From: an uncultured bacterium
GTDB taxonomy: Bacteria; Bacteroidota; Bacteroidia; Bacteroidales; Bacteroidaceae
Length of the DNA stretch: 63,160 nt
NCBI GenBank assembly: GCA_905214795.1
Contig: CAJMNM010000017.1
Coordinates: 1 to 63,160 of the forward strand
Direction of reading: 5' to 3'
Below the pieces are notes generated by a model, which saw only the letters and a list, made by a program, of their open reading frames with translations, was not told where the DNA came from and made no database searches. Shown here piece after piece: positions 42,661 to 53,240 of the stretch. The position numbers and the translations under genes were made by a program. Within the stretch, counting starts at the first letter, position 1. Each line of letters opens with the position of its first letter.

Positions 42661-43272
42661 ATGTTTATTGAGCAACCTTATATATTTCTGCGTTGGCTGT
42701 ATCCGAAGGCTGTTTGGAGAATGAGCCGTAAGAAGAAAGTGGTTTATCTTACTTTTGATGACGGACCTATACCCGAAGCGACACCGTTCATATTAGATAC
42801 GCTCGACAAGTATGGTATTAAGGCTACGTTTTTCATGGTAGGAGACAATGTTCGCAAACATCCAGATGTATACCGTATGGTTGTGGAACGTGGTCATCGT
42901 ATAGGTAACCATACCTTTAACCATATCAGTGGTTTCCGTCATTCTAATGACGAATATCTGGCTAATGCAGATAAGGCTAATACATATTTACATACAAATC
43001 TCTTCCGCCCTCCACATGGGTGGATGAGATTTTTGCAGTTTAAATTGTTGCGTAAGCATTACCGTATCATTATGTGGGATTTGGTAACGCGTGATTACAG
43101 TCGTCATGTTTCGGCGGAGCAGGTCGTGGAGAATGTGAAGCGCTATGCGCGTAATGGATCAATTATCACATTTCATGATTCCTTGAAGAGCATCGATAAA
43201 CTGCATACGGCACTTCCGCAATCCATTGAGTGGTTAAAGTCTCAGGGATATGCCTTCAAGGTGCTTGAGTAG
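42661..43272 (+). CDS. NodB-type polysaccharide deacetylase
   Basis: 203 residues. Removes acetyl groups from N-acetylglucosamine of peptidoglycan or another glycan. All NodB motifs are present: LTFDDGP (motif 1, catalytic base D), NHTFNH (motif 2, metal histidines), RPPHG (motif 3), MWDLVTRDYS (motif 4) and ITFHDS (motif 5). I chose the ATG at 42661 (MFIEQ) over a TTG 9 nt upstream. The N-terminus has a short amphipathic stretch but no clear signal peptide. It lies 12 bp after the DUF2723 gene, which suggests a joint role in surface glycans. Confidence 0.88.
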   Translation: MFIEQPYIFLRWLYPKAVWRMSRKKKVVYLTFDDGPIPEATPFILDTLDKYGIKATFFMVGDNVRKHPDVYRMVVERGHRIGNHTFNHISGFRHSNDEYLANADKANTYLHTNLFRPPHGWMRFLQFKLLRKHYRIIMWDLVTRDYSRHVSAEQVVENVKRYARNGSIITFHDSLKSIDKLHTALPQSIEWLKSQGYAFKVLE

Positions 43273-43282
43273 AAAATTCTGT

Positions 43283-44278
43283 ATGGAAAAAAACTTATTC
43301 AAACTTGACGCCGCAGGCGTGAAGGCAGAGGCTGCCCGTCTCGGCTTTCACGCCTGCGGGCTTTCTGTTGCCGGGCCTGTAGACGCATCGCATTCTGCTT
43401 TTTTCAGGCGTTGGCTTACTCACGGACGTTATGCGGGAATGGAATATATGGCGGGACACGTTGATCTCAGACTTAACCCTTGTTTGTTGGTCGAAGGGAC
43501 ACAGACTATAGTCAGTGTGGCGATGAATTATCAACCCCTACGTGAATTGCCCGAAAAACAGCCTCAATTAGCTTGGTATGCTTACGGAAAAGATTATCAT
43601 GATTTAATGCGTCAGCGGCTTCGGCTATTATTGGAATCCCTGCAGTCTCGTTACGGAGAGTCATTACAAGGGAGGGCTTTCTGTGATACGGCACCGGTGT
43701 TGGAGCGTTATTGGGCATGGCGTGGAGGACTGGGATGGATAGGACGACATTCACAGTTGGTTATTCCCCGTTGCGGAAGCGCTTTTTTTCTCGGAGAATT
43801 ATTTCTTAATATGCAGGCTGATTGTTATGACAGACCGATGGACAGTAAATGCGGTACTTGTATGCGTTGCGTTGAGGCTTGTCCTATGCATGCCATTGGC
43901 GAAGCAGACGGGCTTGATGCGGCACGCTGTTTAAGTTATCTGACGATAGAAAGTCGGGAACCGGTAATTCCGGAAGAGGCAGCTGCAAGAATGGCACCTT
44001 ATTTTTATGGCTGCGACAGATGTTTGAGAGCCTGTCCGGCATTAAGAATGGGTAGTCCTACAAATGAAGAATGGTTTCGTCCTTCAGATGAACTTCTTGA
44101 CATGACAGAAGAGAAATGGAACCGGCTTACAGTAGAAGATTATCGCCGTTTGTTTAAAGGGTCAGCTGTTAAGCGTGCCAAATATGATGGTTTGATGCGT
44201 AATATTAATGCTATAAAAACCGGTTCAGAGTCAGCTTCAAAACCATTGCTTTCCGATACGTCCGATTCATTATCATGA
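43283..44278 (+). CDS. queG: Epoxyqueuosine reductase
   Basis: 331 residues. Cobalamin and Fe-S enzyme that carries out the last step of queuosine synthesis in tRNA. Two ferredoxin-type cluster motifs are visible: CGTCMRCVEACP and CDRCLRACP. The GLGWIGRHSQLV segment and the N-terminal GFHACGLS are typical. I chose ATG 43283; the open frame upstream overlaps the deacetylase. A 13-bp inverted repeat covers codons 10-26. Confidence 0.93.
   Translation: MEKNLFKLDAAGVKAEAARLGFHACGLSVAGPVDASHSAFFRRWLTHGRYAGMEYMAGHVDLRLNPCLLVEGTQTIVSVAMNYQPLRELPEKQPQLAWYAYGKDYHDLMRQRLRLLLESLQSRYGESLQGRAFCDTAPVLERYWAWRGGLGWIGRHSQLVIPRCGSAFFLGELFLNMQADCYDRPMDSKCGTCMRCVEACPMHAIGEADGLDAARCLSYLTIESREPVIPEEAAARMAPYFYGCDRCLRACPALRMGSPTNEEWFRPSDELLDMTEEKWNRLTVEDYRRLFKGSAVKRAKYDGLMRNINAIKTGSESASKPLLSDTSDSLS
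43311..43359 (+). repeat. Inverted repeat in the 5' end of queG
   Basis: CCGCAGGCGTGAA (43311-43323) and its exact reverse complement (43347-43359), 23-nt loop. In mRNA this would give a G+C-rich hairpin starting 29 nt after the A of the start codon. Confidence 0.7.
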
Positions 44279-44313
44279 TTGATAGTCTTTGTTTATCTTA
44301 CTGATACAGATAC

Positions 44314-45885
44314 ATGTGCAGATTTAATAAAATATTGTCTCCATTCAAGGAGAATCTCCCGACGTTTGTCCTACTCGTGGCATGCTGTTTTCTTGAAGTT
44401 TGCTATTATCTTAAGACAACTTATACAGGTGGGGCCATAGGACTTCTGCTTGTGGCCTCTTGGGTTTCTTATCTTTTTACATTGCCTTTGGGCTTTCTGG
44501 GTAAGCGTGTGGGCCGGTTATATAAAGTCTTTGTATTCTTTATTTTCTATGTCAGTGCCTTGCTCGATTTCTGTTTCATTACCAAATATGGCATCTTGTT
44601 TAATGAGGATATGGCTGCTATTATCTGCGGAACAAACAGGCAGGAAGCCATTGAGTATTTAGAGACTTATGTTGACGGGGCGCTGTTTCTCTATTGCCTG
44701 CTGTCGTTAGTAGGCTGCGTGGCGCTCTATTATGCCATAGTCTGGCTCTCTCGTTATATGAACCGGGTGTTACAGATTGTTGCGTTGTGCATGGTTTGTT
44801 TTGGTTTTATGGTAGTTCTGTTGTTTCGACCCGAGTTTGTAAAAGAGCATGGGCTGACAGGAAAGATATATTGGTTTACCCAAGTTGAAACACCGCCCGA
44901 TTTAAAGGTATATTCATCTGTTCCGGAACTCGAGACAGTATGTTATCGTCGGCCCCGTAATATAGTGATGATTATTGGAGAGTCATTTGCCAAAGGGCAT
45001 AGTTCGCTTTACGGCTATGAGAAAGAAACCAATCCGTGTTTGGCAAAGCTTCAGGCAGACAGCTTGCTTTTTGTTTTTGACCATGTTGTTGCCTCAGGTG
45101 CGCATACCATCGAGGCGTTTAAAGGATTTATGAGCACTTATCGTGCAGAATATGGTGATACAGTGGAATGGTATTCCTGTCCGACATTGGTAGATGTTCT
45201 TCGTGCATGCCATTATAAAACGACATGGATTTCCAATCAAAGCAAATCCGGTTTTTATGATAACCTGATAAGCAAATATGCAGAGTTGTGTGACACCTGT
45301 ATTTTTATTGGCGATAAGATGGCCGGAATGACAAGAAAGACTTTTGATGGCGAGCTTGTTGAGGTCACACGTAAGGTAAAACGATTTGCAAAGGGTAATC
45401 AGTTTTATTTTATTCATTTATTGGGCTCACATGCTCGTTATTGTGAGCGTTATCCGTCTGCTTATAACCGGTTTGATGAAAAAGAGTATCAGCGGCCGTC
45501 TGAACATCAGCGCATACAGTTGGCCACTTACGATAATTCAATACTTTATAATGATTTTGTTGTAAGCGAGCTGATGAAGCTGTTTGTCGACGAAGAATCC
45601 ATTGTTTTCTATTTTTCTGATCACGGACTGGATATTTATCAGAGTAATGCGGATTATTTTGGTCATGCTATATCGGGAGTGAATGAACATTTTGGATTAC
45701 AGATACCGTTTGTGGTATTCACATCTCCATTATTCAAGGCACATTATCCGCAGTTGATGCAACGGATAAAAGGCAGTCAGAATCGGACTTACAATACGGA
45801 AGATATGATTTATACCGTAATGGATGTTTTAGGCGTTACATTAAGCGATAACACAGAAGTTTCGTCATATAGTCTGTTCCGGTAA
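44314..45885 (+). CDS. EptA-like phosphoethanolamine transferase
   Basis: 523 residues. Moves phosphoethanolamine to lipid A or another surface acceptor, which lowers the charge-based binding of cationic peptides. Five membrane segments in residues about 12-170, then a periplasmic sulfatase-fold domain. Zinc-site and nucleophile residues are visible: E223 in IIGES, T265 in SGAHTIEAF (nucleophile) and D436-H437 in SDHG. The gene is 35 bp after queG. Members of the family also modify flagella or other sites, so the acceptor is not certain. Confidence 0.88.
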   Translation: MCRFNKILSPFKENLPTFVLLVACCFLEVCYYLKTTYTGGAIGLLLVASWVSYLFTLPLGFLGKRVGRLYKVFVFFIFYVSALLDFCFITKYGILFNEDMAAIICGTNRQEAIEYLETYVDGALFLYCLLSLVGCVALYYAIVWLSRYMNRVLQIVALCMVCFGFMVVLLFRPEFVKEHGLTGKIYWFTQVETPPDLKVYSSVPELETVCYRRPRNIVMIIGESFAKGHSSLYGYEKETNPCLAKLQADSLLFVFDHVVASGAHTIEAFKGFMSTYRAEYGDTVEWYSCPTLVDVLRACHYKTTWISNQSKSGFYDNLISKYAELCDTCIFIGDKMAGMTRKTFDGELVEVTRKVKRFAKGNQFYFIHLLGSHARYCERYPSAYNRFDEKEYQRPSEHQRIQLATYDNSILYNDFVVSELMKLFVDEESIVFYFSDHGLDIYQSNADYFGHAISGVNEHFGLQIPFVVFTSPLFKAHYPQLMQRIKGSQNRTYNTEDMIYTVMDVLGVTLSDNTEVSSYSLFR

Positions 45886-45888
45886 TAA

Positions 45889-45921
45889 AAAAGGCATACC
45901 CCATAACAGGTATGCCTTTTC
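45889..45921. terminator. Bidirectional terminator between the eptA-like gene and the dehydrogenase
   Basis: Stem AAAAGGCATACC (45889-45900) with GGTATGCCTTTT (45909-45920), 8-nt loop. T-rich on both strands after the stem, so it serves both convergent genes. Confidence 0.85.
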
Positions 45922-45942
45922 TGTACTTATGATTTTATATCC

Positions 45943-46752
45943 TTATTTAGGTTGTTTGCCGATGTAAGCCAGGATACCGCCGTCTACGTAAAGAACTTGA
46001 CCGTTTACGAAGTCTGAAGCATCAGATGCAAGGAATACAGCCGGTCCCTGAAGGTCTTCTGGTGAGCCCCAACGTGCGGCAGGAGTTTTAGCCACAATAA
46101 AACTGTCAAACGGGTGACGGCTGCCGTCCGGTTGACGTTCACGCAACGGAGCTGTCTGAGGAGTTGCGATATAACCCGGGCCAATACCATTACACTGAAT
46201 GTTATATTCACCATATTCTGAGCAGATGTTGCGGGTAAGCATCTTCAAACCACCTTTGGCTGCTGCATATGCGGATACGGTTTCACGGCCAAGTTCTGAC
46301 ATCATAGAGCAGATGTTGATAATTTTGCCGTGGCCTTTCTTAATCATGCCGGGGATAACAGCCTTTGATACAATGAACGGTGCGTTCAGGTCTACGTCAA
46401 TAACCTGACGGAATTCTGCTGCACTCATTTCGCACATAGGAATACGTTTGATGATACCGGCGTTGTTTACCAGGATGTCAATTACACCGACTTCTTTCTC
46501 AACTTGAGCTATGAAAGCGTTAACAGCATTTTCGTCAGTAACATCGCAAACATAGCCGTGAGCCTCGATTCCTTCTGCTTTGTATGCAGCTAAGCCTTTA
46601 TCTACAAGTTCCTGTTTAATATCATTAAAAACGATGGTTGCGCCGCAACGTGCAAATGCAGTTGCAATACCAAAACCAATACCATAAGAAGCGCCGGTAA
46701 CGAGCGCGATTTTACCTTCCAGAGAAAAATTCTGCAAAAAATTCTTTTCCAT
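45943..46752 (-). CDS. Short-chain dehydrogenase, gluconate 5-dehydrogenase-like
   Basis: 269 residues. NAD(P)-dependent oxidoreductase of the classical SDR family, closest in look to gluconate 5-dehydrogenase/KduD enzymes of hexuronate and gluconate metabolism. Cofactor motif TGASYGIGFG (19-28), NNAG (97-100), catalytic S150, Y163 and K167 (YAAAK) are all present. The family-specific EGK start and the YVDGGI end are visible. No other hexuronate genes lie beside it. A -7 box precedes it; the terminator at 45889-45921 follows. Confidence 0.88.
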   Translation of the reverse strand: MEKNFLQNFSLEGKIALVTGASYGIGFGIATAFARCGATIVFNDIKQELVDKGLAAYKAEGIEAHGYVCDVTDENAVNAFIAQVEKEVGVIDILVNNAGIIKRIPMCEMSAAEFRQVIDVDLNAPFIVSKAVIPGMIKKGHGKIINICSMMSELGRETVSAYAAAKGGLKMLTRNICSEYGEYNIQCNGIGPGYIATPQTAPLRERQPDGSRHPFDSFIVAKTPAARWGSPEDLQGPAVFLASDASDFVNGQVLYVDGGILAYIGKQPK

Positions 46753-46790
46753 ACTATTATTGATTTAATGATAAAGTATTTGTTCCTTAG

Positions 46791-46798
46791 CAAAGTTA
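46791..46798 (-). promoter_or_regulatory. -7 promoter box of the dehydrogenase gene
   Basis: TAACTTTG on the minus strand (TAnnTTTG), 38 bp before the ATG at 46752. No TTTG -33 box at the expected spacing. Confidence 0.5.
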
Positions 46799-46887
46799 AG
46801 AAAAGAAGTTGACATTGCATAAGGTTATTCTTGTTTTTCTTCTCTGTTTTTTGATTTTTTTATACCATTATTATGGGGCCTGTAATT

Positions 46888-48126
46888 TTATTGGAAGCGT
46901 TTCAGTAGAAATCTGAAGTTGGTGCGGAGATAAAGACCTACTGCGATGCTAGGTGAATTTTTCTGCCTTGACCAGCCCGATTCTGCATTATACATATCTA
47001 CAGGAAGCTGATTAAATAGGTCGGCATGTATACCCCATGAGAATCCTTTAGCAATATCTTGTGCATATTGCACTTTGAAAAACACCATTTTAGGGTTGTC
47101 ATATGTGATGTCTTCATCAGGAATGACAGATACACAACCAAAATGTGGATTTCCAAATATTGTTACAAAATCCTTACTTTGCCAGTATCCGGCAATTAAT
47201 CTGAAACGGCATAAATCTACAGAGGCCCTTGCCTGAATACCGAATCCTTTATCAAAAGGTAACAATGTCCCAGCTTGTTGACTGAAGAAGGCATAATCAG
47301 CTTCTATATTCGCTTTTTTGAGTATACGTCTGTTGATGTTGATGTCCGTGCCGAAACCGGCGGCGGCATTCAGCCATGTCTTGATTTGTCTTGATTTGTC
47401 CTCTGTGTTGATTTCTCCTCCTCTATGTTGGAACAGTCCTTGTATTGGGATATAAAAATGATACGGTGAGGATGGTTTGTTGAATTTAAAGCGGGTAGAC
47501 AGACCAAATGTAAAGGCTTCCTGATGGTTGTCATCCTGAAATATGAAGCTTTCCCAGTTTACCCATGCATCCAGACTAAATGGTTTGACATTCCATAAGA
47601 TTTGAACACCGGCTTCCGGATCGGCTGTCAGTCCCATTTCGGGGTTATAGAGCGGTTCGATGAGTTTATGGTCATTGCGGCCGTAATAATGCCCCAGGAT
47701 GATGTCTAACGTAGGATGTGCCCTGTATTGTACGCGGAAAAATGGCAAAGCATGAAATCCCTTCTGATATTGTTCACCTTTCCACACGGCAAGGTCGCTG
47801 TAGTTTAAGTTGGGATAAACGTTGGCTCCCCAATATCGTAACAGGTATGCACCGGCCTCCAGCTTCAGGTTTTTGAGTGGTTGATAAGTAAATTTGGGTA
47901 GAATCCATATACCGGGCAGGGTATATCCCTTTACCATAGAACCTTTATATTCGTTGTCGCGGATAAAATTCAGATTGTCAATACAGAAATCCAGCCGTTT
48001 GGCATCTTCCGGACGAAGCGTATTTACCGAATAGAAACTTAAAGAGTCCAGTTGTGCGGCTGTCCTCAAACAGATTGAGGATAGCAGTAGCATACAAATG
48101 ATACGGTTTATTTTAATTGAGGACAT
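46888..48126 (-). CDS. Outer-membrane beta-barrel protein of unknown function
   Basis: 412 residues. Signal peptide about 1-24 (TAAQ). After it, alternating hydrophobic and polar strands with aromatic girdle residues, such as KLEAGAYLLRYWG, FRVQYRAHPTLDIILGHYYG and SLDAWVNWESFIFQ, ending in a strand that closes with F near the C-terminus (LLKRFQ). This is the pattern of a 14-18-strand porin-like barrel, but I do not recognise the family. It is a single gene with its own -7 box. A 10-bp tandem pair (TTGATTTGTC twice, 47381-47400) lies within it. Confidence 0.65.
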   Translation of the reverse strand: MSSIKINRIICMLLLSSICLRTAAQLDSLSFYSVNTLRPEDAKRLDFCIDNLNFIRDNEYKGSMVKGYTLPGIWILPKFTYQPLKNLKLEAGAYLLRYWGANVYPNLNYSDLAVWKGEQYQKGFHALPFFRVQYRAHPTLDIILGHYYGRNDHKLIEPLYNPEMGLTADPEAGVQILWNVKPFSLDAWVNWESFIFQDDNHQEAFTFGLSTRFKFNKPSSPYHFYIPIQGLFQHRGGEINTEDKSRQIKTWLNAAAGFGTDININRRILKKANIEADYAFFSQQAGTLLPFDKGFGIQARASVDLCRFRLIAGYWQSKDFVTIFGNPHFGCVSVIPDEDITYDNPKMVFFKVQYAQDIAKGFSWGIHADLFNQLPVDMYNAESGWSRQKNSPSIAVGLYLRTNFRFLLKRFQ

Positions 48127-48155
48127 AAAAAATGGTGTATGTGCTGTTGGGTTTG

Positions 48156-48163
48156 CAAAAATA
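48156..48163 (-). promoter_or_regulatory. -7 promoter box of the barrel protein gene
   Basis: TATTTTTG on the minus strand, 29 bp before the ATG at 48126. Confidence 0.5.
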
Positions 48164-48235
48164 CAATAAAAATCAGAAAGATTATCTTAAAAATAAATAA
48201 TAACGGGCTCTCATTTTGTTTTGTCTCAGGGCAAA

Positions 48236-48277
48236 GTCATAAAAACAAAAATGCACCCTTTTTAAAGGATGCATTTT
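48236..48277 (-). terminator. Terminator after gyrB
   Basis: Stem 48248-48255 with 48270-48277, one mismatch, then a second run of 4-5 pairs. On the minus strand a TTTTTGTTTTTATG tail follows. Confidence 0.75.
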
Positions 48278-48302
48278 CTGTTAAACGAATATGATGAGTT
48301 TG

Positions 48303-50273
<1,971 letters not shown>

Positions 50274-50297
50274 AATTTTAAAACTTCGTTGAGTTTA

Positions 50298-50305
50298 CAA
50301 ATATA
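50298..50305 (-). promoter_or_regulatory. -7 promoter box of gyrB
   Basis: TATATTTG on the minus strand, with TTTC 19 bp upstream as a near match to the -33 box. The ATG is 25 bp downstream. Confidence 0.55.
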
Positions 50306-50510
50306 CACAAATATTTTTGAATAAGAAAGGGTGGAAATACATTATCGGCTTTTTAATTCAAAATGTTCACTATGGGTAAATTCAGGGAATAGCGACGCAT
50401 TTATTTTGTTTTTTACCGTTATAAGCAGCGTGTCGTTTGCCATTAATTTGTCTGTATTCTGAAGAGGACGGCCAACCTTGTTTATTTTCTTAAAAGGCTG
50501 TTTAATAGAC
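50306..50510. other. Gene-free stretch between gyrB promoter and the sufS terminator
   Basis: No convincing gene. A 63-codon open frame on the minus strand (50342-50533) begins inside the terminator stem, has no family look and no promoter, and was not accepted. Confidence 0.5.
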
Positions 50511-50559
50511 AATCCTGATAAACCGGAAAGCAATGAATATTTTCCGGCTTATCAGGATT
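50511..50559 (-). terminator. Terminator after sufS
   Basis: A 19-position stem with one mismatch (50511-50529 with 50541-50559), 11-nt loop, moderately T-rich on both sides. It lies 38 bp past the sufS stop and closes the long rimP-to-sufS run. Confidence 0.7.
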
Positions 50560-50596
50560 ATCTTGTTTGACTCTGGCTGTCGGGATGATGTCTGTA

Positions 50597-51811
50597 TCAG
50601 AACATTTTTCTTACACGTTCAATACCGGCCACCAGTTTGTCTATTTCCTCTTTCGTATTATAAAGACCAAAGCTGGCTCTTACGGTGCCTTCAATGCCCA
50701 TGCGGTGCATCAGCGGTTCGGCGCAGTGGTGCCCCGTACGAACCGCAATACCCAGTCTGTCGAGCAATGTGCCCATATCAAGATGATGGATATGTCCCAC
50801 CAGGAATGAAATGACGGCGTCTTTGTGGGCGGGTGTGCCGATAAATCGCATTCCCTCTATCTGTCCCATCTGTTCCATGGCATATTGTGTCAGCTCCTGT
50901 TCGTGAGCATAAATCTGGTCCATGCCTATGGCACTGACATAATCCAGCGCTTTGGCAAGGCCGGTGGTGGCTACATAGTCCGGTGTGCCCGCTTCGAATT
51001 TGTAAGGCAATTCGTTGAAGGTTGTTTTCTCGAACGATACGTTCTTTATCATTTCTCCTCCGCCCATGTACGGTGGAAGTTTGTCCAGCCATTCCTCTTT
51101 ACCGTACAGCACACCTACGCCTGTCGGTCCGTAAATCTTGTGGCCGCTGAAAGCGAAAAAGTCACAGTCAAGGTCCTGTACGTCTATGGCGAAGTGCGGC
51201 GTGCTTTGGGCACCGTCAATCAGTACCGGTACGCCGTGTGCGTGAGCGGTAGCAATCATTTCCTTTACGGGATTTACGGTTCCCAGCACATTGCTCACCT
51301 GTGTCACACTTACAATACGTGTCTTCTCATTAAACATTCTGTTGTATTCGTCAATGAGCAGTTCACCCTTGTCATTGATAGGAATGACACGTAGTTTTAT
51401 TTTCTTGCGGTTTTGTATGAGTTGCCAGCTGACAATGTTGGAATGATGTTCCATCTCGCTGATGATAACCTCGTCACCGTCATTGAGAAATGCGTCTCCG
51501 AAACTCGATGCCACCAGATTGATGCTTTCCGTGGTGCCACGGGTAAAGATAATCTCGTTTGTGCTACGGGCATTGATAAAGCGACGCACGGTTTCACGTG
51601 CGCTTTCGTGCAGTTCTGTCGCTTTTTGCGAAAGGAAATGTACGCCACGATGGACGTTGGCATTGACATTATAATATTCCTCCGTCATGGCTTCTATTAC
51701 GCAACGGGGTTTTTGTGTCGTTGCCCCATTGTCGAAGTAGACGAGCGGACGGCCGTATACTTCACGTCCCAGAATGGGGAAGTCTTCACGAATCTTTTCT
51801 ATGTCGTACAT
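50597..51811 (-). CDS. sufS: Cysteine desulfurase SufS
   Basis: 404 residues. PLP enzyme that takes sulfur from cysteine for Fe-S cluster assembly by SufBCD. PLP lysine K225 in SGHKIYGPTG and the persulfide cysteine C363 in VRTGHHCAEP are present; this loop marks the group II desulfurases. I chose the ATG at 51811 (MYDIEKIRE), which lies 11 nt inside... the last codons of sufD overlap the upstream in-frame TTG at 51832, so the true ATG starts just after the sufD stop. No sufE or sufU is seen beside it. Confidence 0.95.
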   Translation of the reverse strand: MYDIEKIREDFPILGREVYGRPLVYFDNGATTQKPRCVIEAMTEEYYNVNANVHRGVHFLSQKATELHESARETVRRFINARSTNEIIFTRGTTESINLVASSFGDAFLNDGDEVIISEMEHHSNIVSWQLIQNRKKIKLRVIPINDKGELLIDEYNRMFNEKTRIVSVTQVSNVLGTVNPVKEMIATAHAHGVPVLIDGAQSTPHFAIDVQDLDCDFFAFSGHKIYGPTGVGVLYGKEEWLDKLPPYMGGGEMIKNVSFEKTTFNELPYKFEAGTPDYVATTGLAKALDYVSAIGMDQIYAHEQELTQYAMEQMGQIEGMRFIGTPAHKDAVISFLVGHIHHLDMGTLLDRLGIAVRTGHHCAEPLMHRMGIEGTVRASFGLYNTKEEIDKLVAGIERVRKMF

Positions 51812-51822
51812 AAGGCTGATGA

Positions 51823-53166
51823 TTAATGACAAAGTTTACAGCTTGAACATTTGCTCAATTCACCCCGGAAACGTTTCTCAACCAGATGGTGAAGACGGTC
51901 TTTCAGGGCGTCAAGCTTAATGGCGTCGAGCACCTCGCCGGCAAAGGCGAATTTAAGCAGCATTTGCGCCTCGGCGCGGCTTATTCCGCGTTGTTGCATG
52001 TAAAAGAGCGCCTGTTCGTTTAGCTGTCCTACTGTGGAGCCGTGACTGCACTTCACGTCGTCAGCATAGATTTCCAGCATGGGCTGGGTAAACATGCGGG
52101 CCTCTTTTGTACTGCACAGGTTGGCGTTACGCTCGTTGGATACGGTCTGCTGGGCGTCTTGTCTTACCAGTATGCGGCCGGCAAATGCTCCTGTTGCCTT
52201 GTCGTCAAGCACATATTTATACAGTTCGTTGCTTGTACAGTGCGACATGCGGTGATCTATCAGTGTATTGTTGTCCACATGTTGTGCTTTGTCGGCTATT
52301 ACACAACCATACATGTTGATTTCCGCTCCTGTTCCGGACAGGTTGACATCCGTACGGTTACGTGTCAGTCCGTTGTGCAGGGTGATACTGTTCAGCGTGA
52401 CACGGCTGTCGCGTCGCTGTTCAACAAACATGTTACTGAAACGTTTGTTCTTTACGTGCGTTTCCTCCAACTCGTAGATTTCCAGACTGGAATTTTCTTC
52501 GGCAAAGACCTCTACCACTTGTGTAGCAAGGAAATTGCGGTCATCTGCGGCATGGTCACAGAACAGAATACGTGCTTGGGCGTTTTCTTCCAGAATAATC
52601 AGTACGCGTCGGTTCACCATCAGATCCACATCAGAACGCAGAATGTTGACAATCTGTATGGTACGGTCTACATTCGTGTTGCGCGGTACAAAGATAAACA
52701 GACCGTCCTGGGCCAGCATGGTATTCAAGGCGCTGATGGCGTCTTTTTCCGGTCTGGCCAGTTGACCGTAATATGAAGCCACACGTTGGGGATACTTTAT
52801 GGCAGCCTCTTTAAGAGAGCATACAATCACGCCTTCGGGCAGTGACACGGTAGGCAGTGATTTGCTGTAGAACGAGTCATTTACTACAAAGTAGAGTGAC
52901 GAACTCAGATTGGGAACGTCACAGCGGAACGCCTCATAAGGAGCGACGGGAATATCCAGACGGTTAAGATTCAGTCCATAGTCCGGAGCGAACGCCGCGG
53001 AGACATCCGTATATTTGTATCGTTCCACTTTTTGTGTGGGGAAACCAGCTTGCCGGAATTCTCTGAAAGCCTGTTCGCGCGCGGCGTTCAGAACCGGTGC
53101 GCTGTGCTTGTCTATCATCTTTCGGCTGTTGGTGAACAAATCTATATATTGTTGTTCGCTGTTCAT
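51823..53166 (-). CDS. sufD: Fe-S cluster assembly protein SufD
   Basis: 447 residues. Partner of SufB in the SufBC2D scaffold. The right-handed beta-helix core (about 160-390) and the C-terminal EVDDVKCSHGSTVGQLNEQALFYMQQRGIS-type region (here starting IYADDVKCSHG) are typical. It lies 74 bp after sufC; that gap holds a small hairpin (53214-53219 with 53227-53232). Confidence 0.95.
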   Translation of the reverse strand: MNSEQQYIDLFTNSRKMIDKHSAPVLNAAREQAFREFRQAGFPTQKVERYKYTDVSAAFAPDYGLNLNRLDIPVAPYEAFRCDVPNLSSSLYFVVNDSFYSKSLPTVSLPEGVIVCSLKEAAIKYPQRVASYYGQLARPEKDAISALNTMLAQDGLFIFVPRNTNVDRTIQIVNILRSDVDLMVNRRVLIILEENAQARILFCDHAADDRNFLATQVVEVFAEENSSLEIYELEETHVKNKRFSNMFVEQRRDSRVTLNSITLHNGLTRNRTDVNLSGTGAEINMYGCVIADKAQHVDNNTLIDHRMSHCTSNELYKYVLDDKATGAFAGRILVRQDAQQTVSNERNANLCSTKEARMFTQPMLEIYADDVKCSHGSTVGQLNEQALFYMQQRGISRAEAQMLLKFAFAGEVLDAIKLDALKDRLHHLVEKRFRGELSKCSSCKLCH

Positions 53167-53240
53167 TTAAATTTCGTTTTTTAGGTTAAAACATGACAGG
53201 AAAACATACTTTGAGCCGGGCTTTATCCGGCTTAAACAGT

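Noticed and set aside
47381..47400. 10-bp tandem pair TTGATTTGTC within the barrel protein gene, a possible slippage switch
   Set aside because: Only two copies; a change would shift the frame but two units are too few to support phase variation.
50342..50533. 63-codon open frame on the minus strand between gyrB and sufS
   Set aside because: Its start lies within the sufS terminator stem, it has no promoter or ribosome site and its product has no family look.
52042..52776. 244-codon plus-strand open frame opposite sufD
   Set aside because: Antisense shadow of a clear family member, low-complexity Cys/Val-rich product.
53214..53232. Small hairpin between sufC and sufD
   Set aside because: Six bp, no T-run on the minus strand; too weak to call as a terminator or control site.
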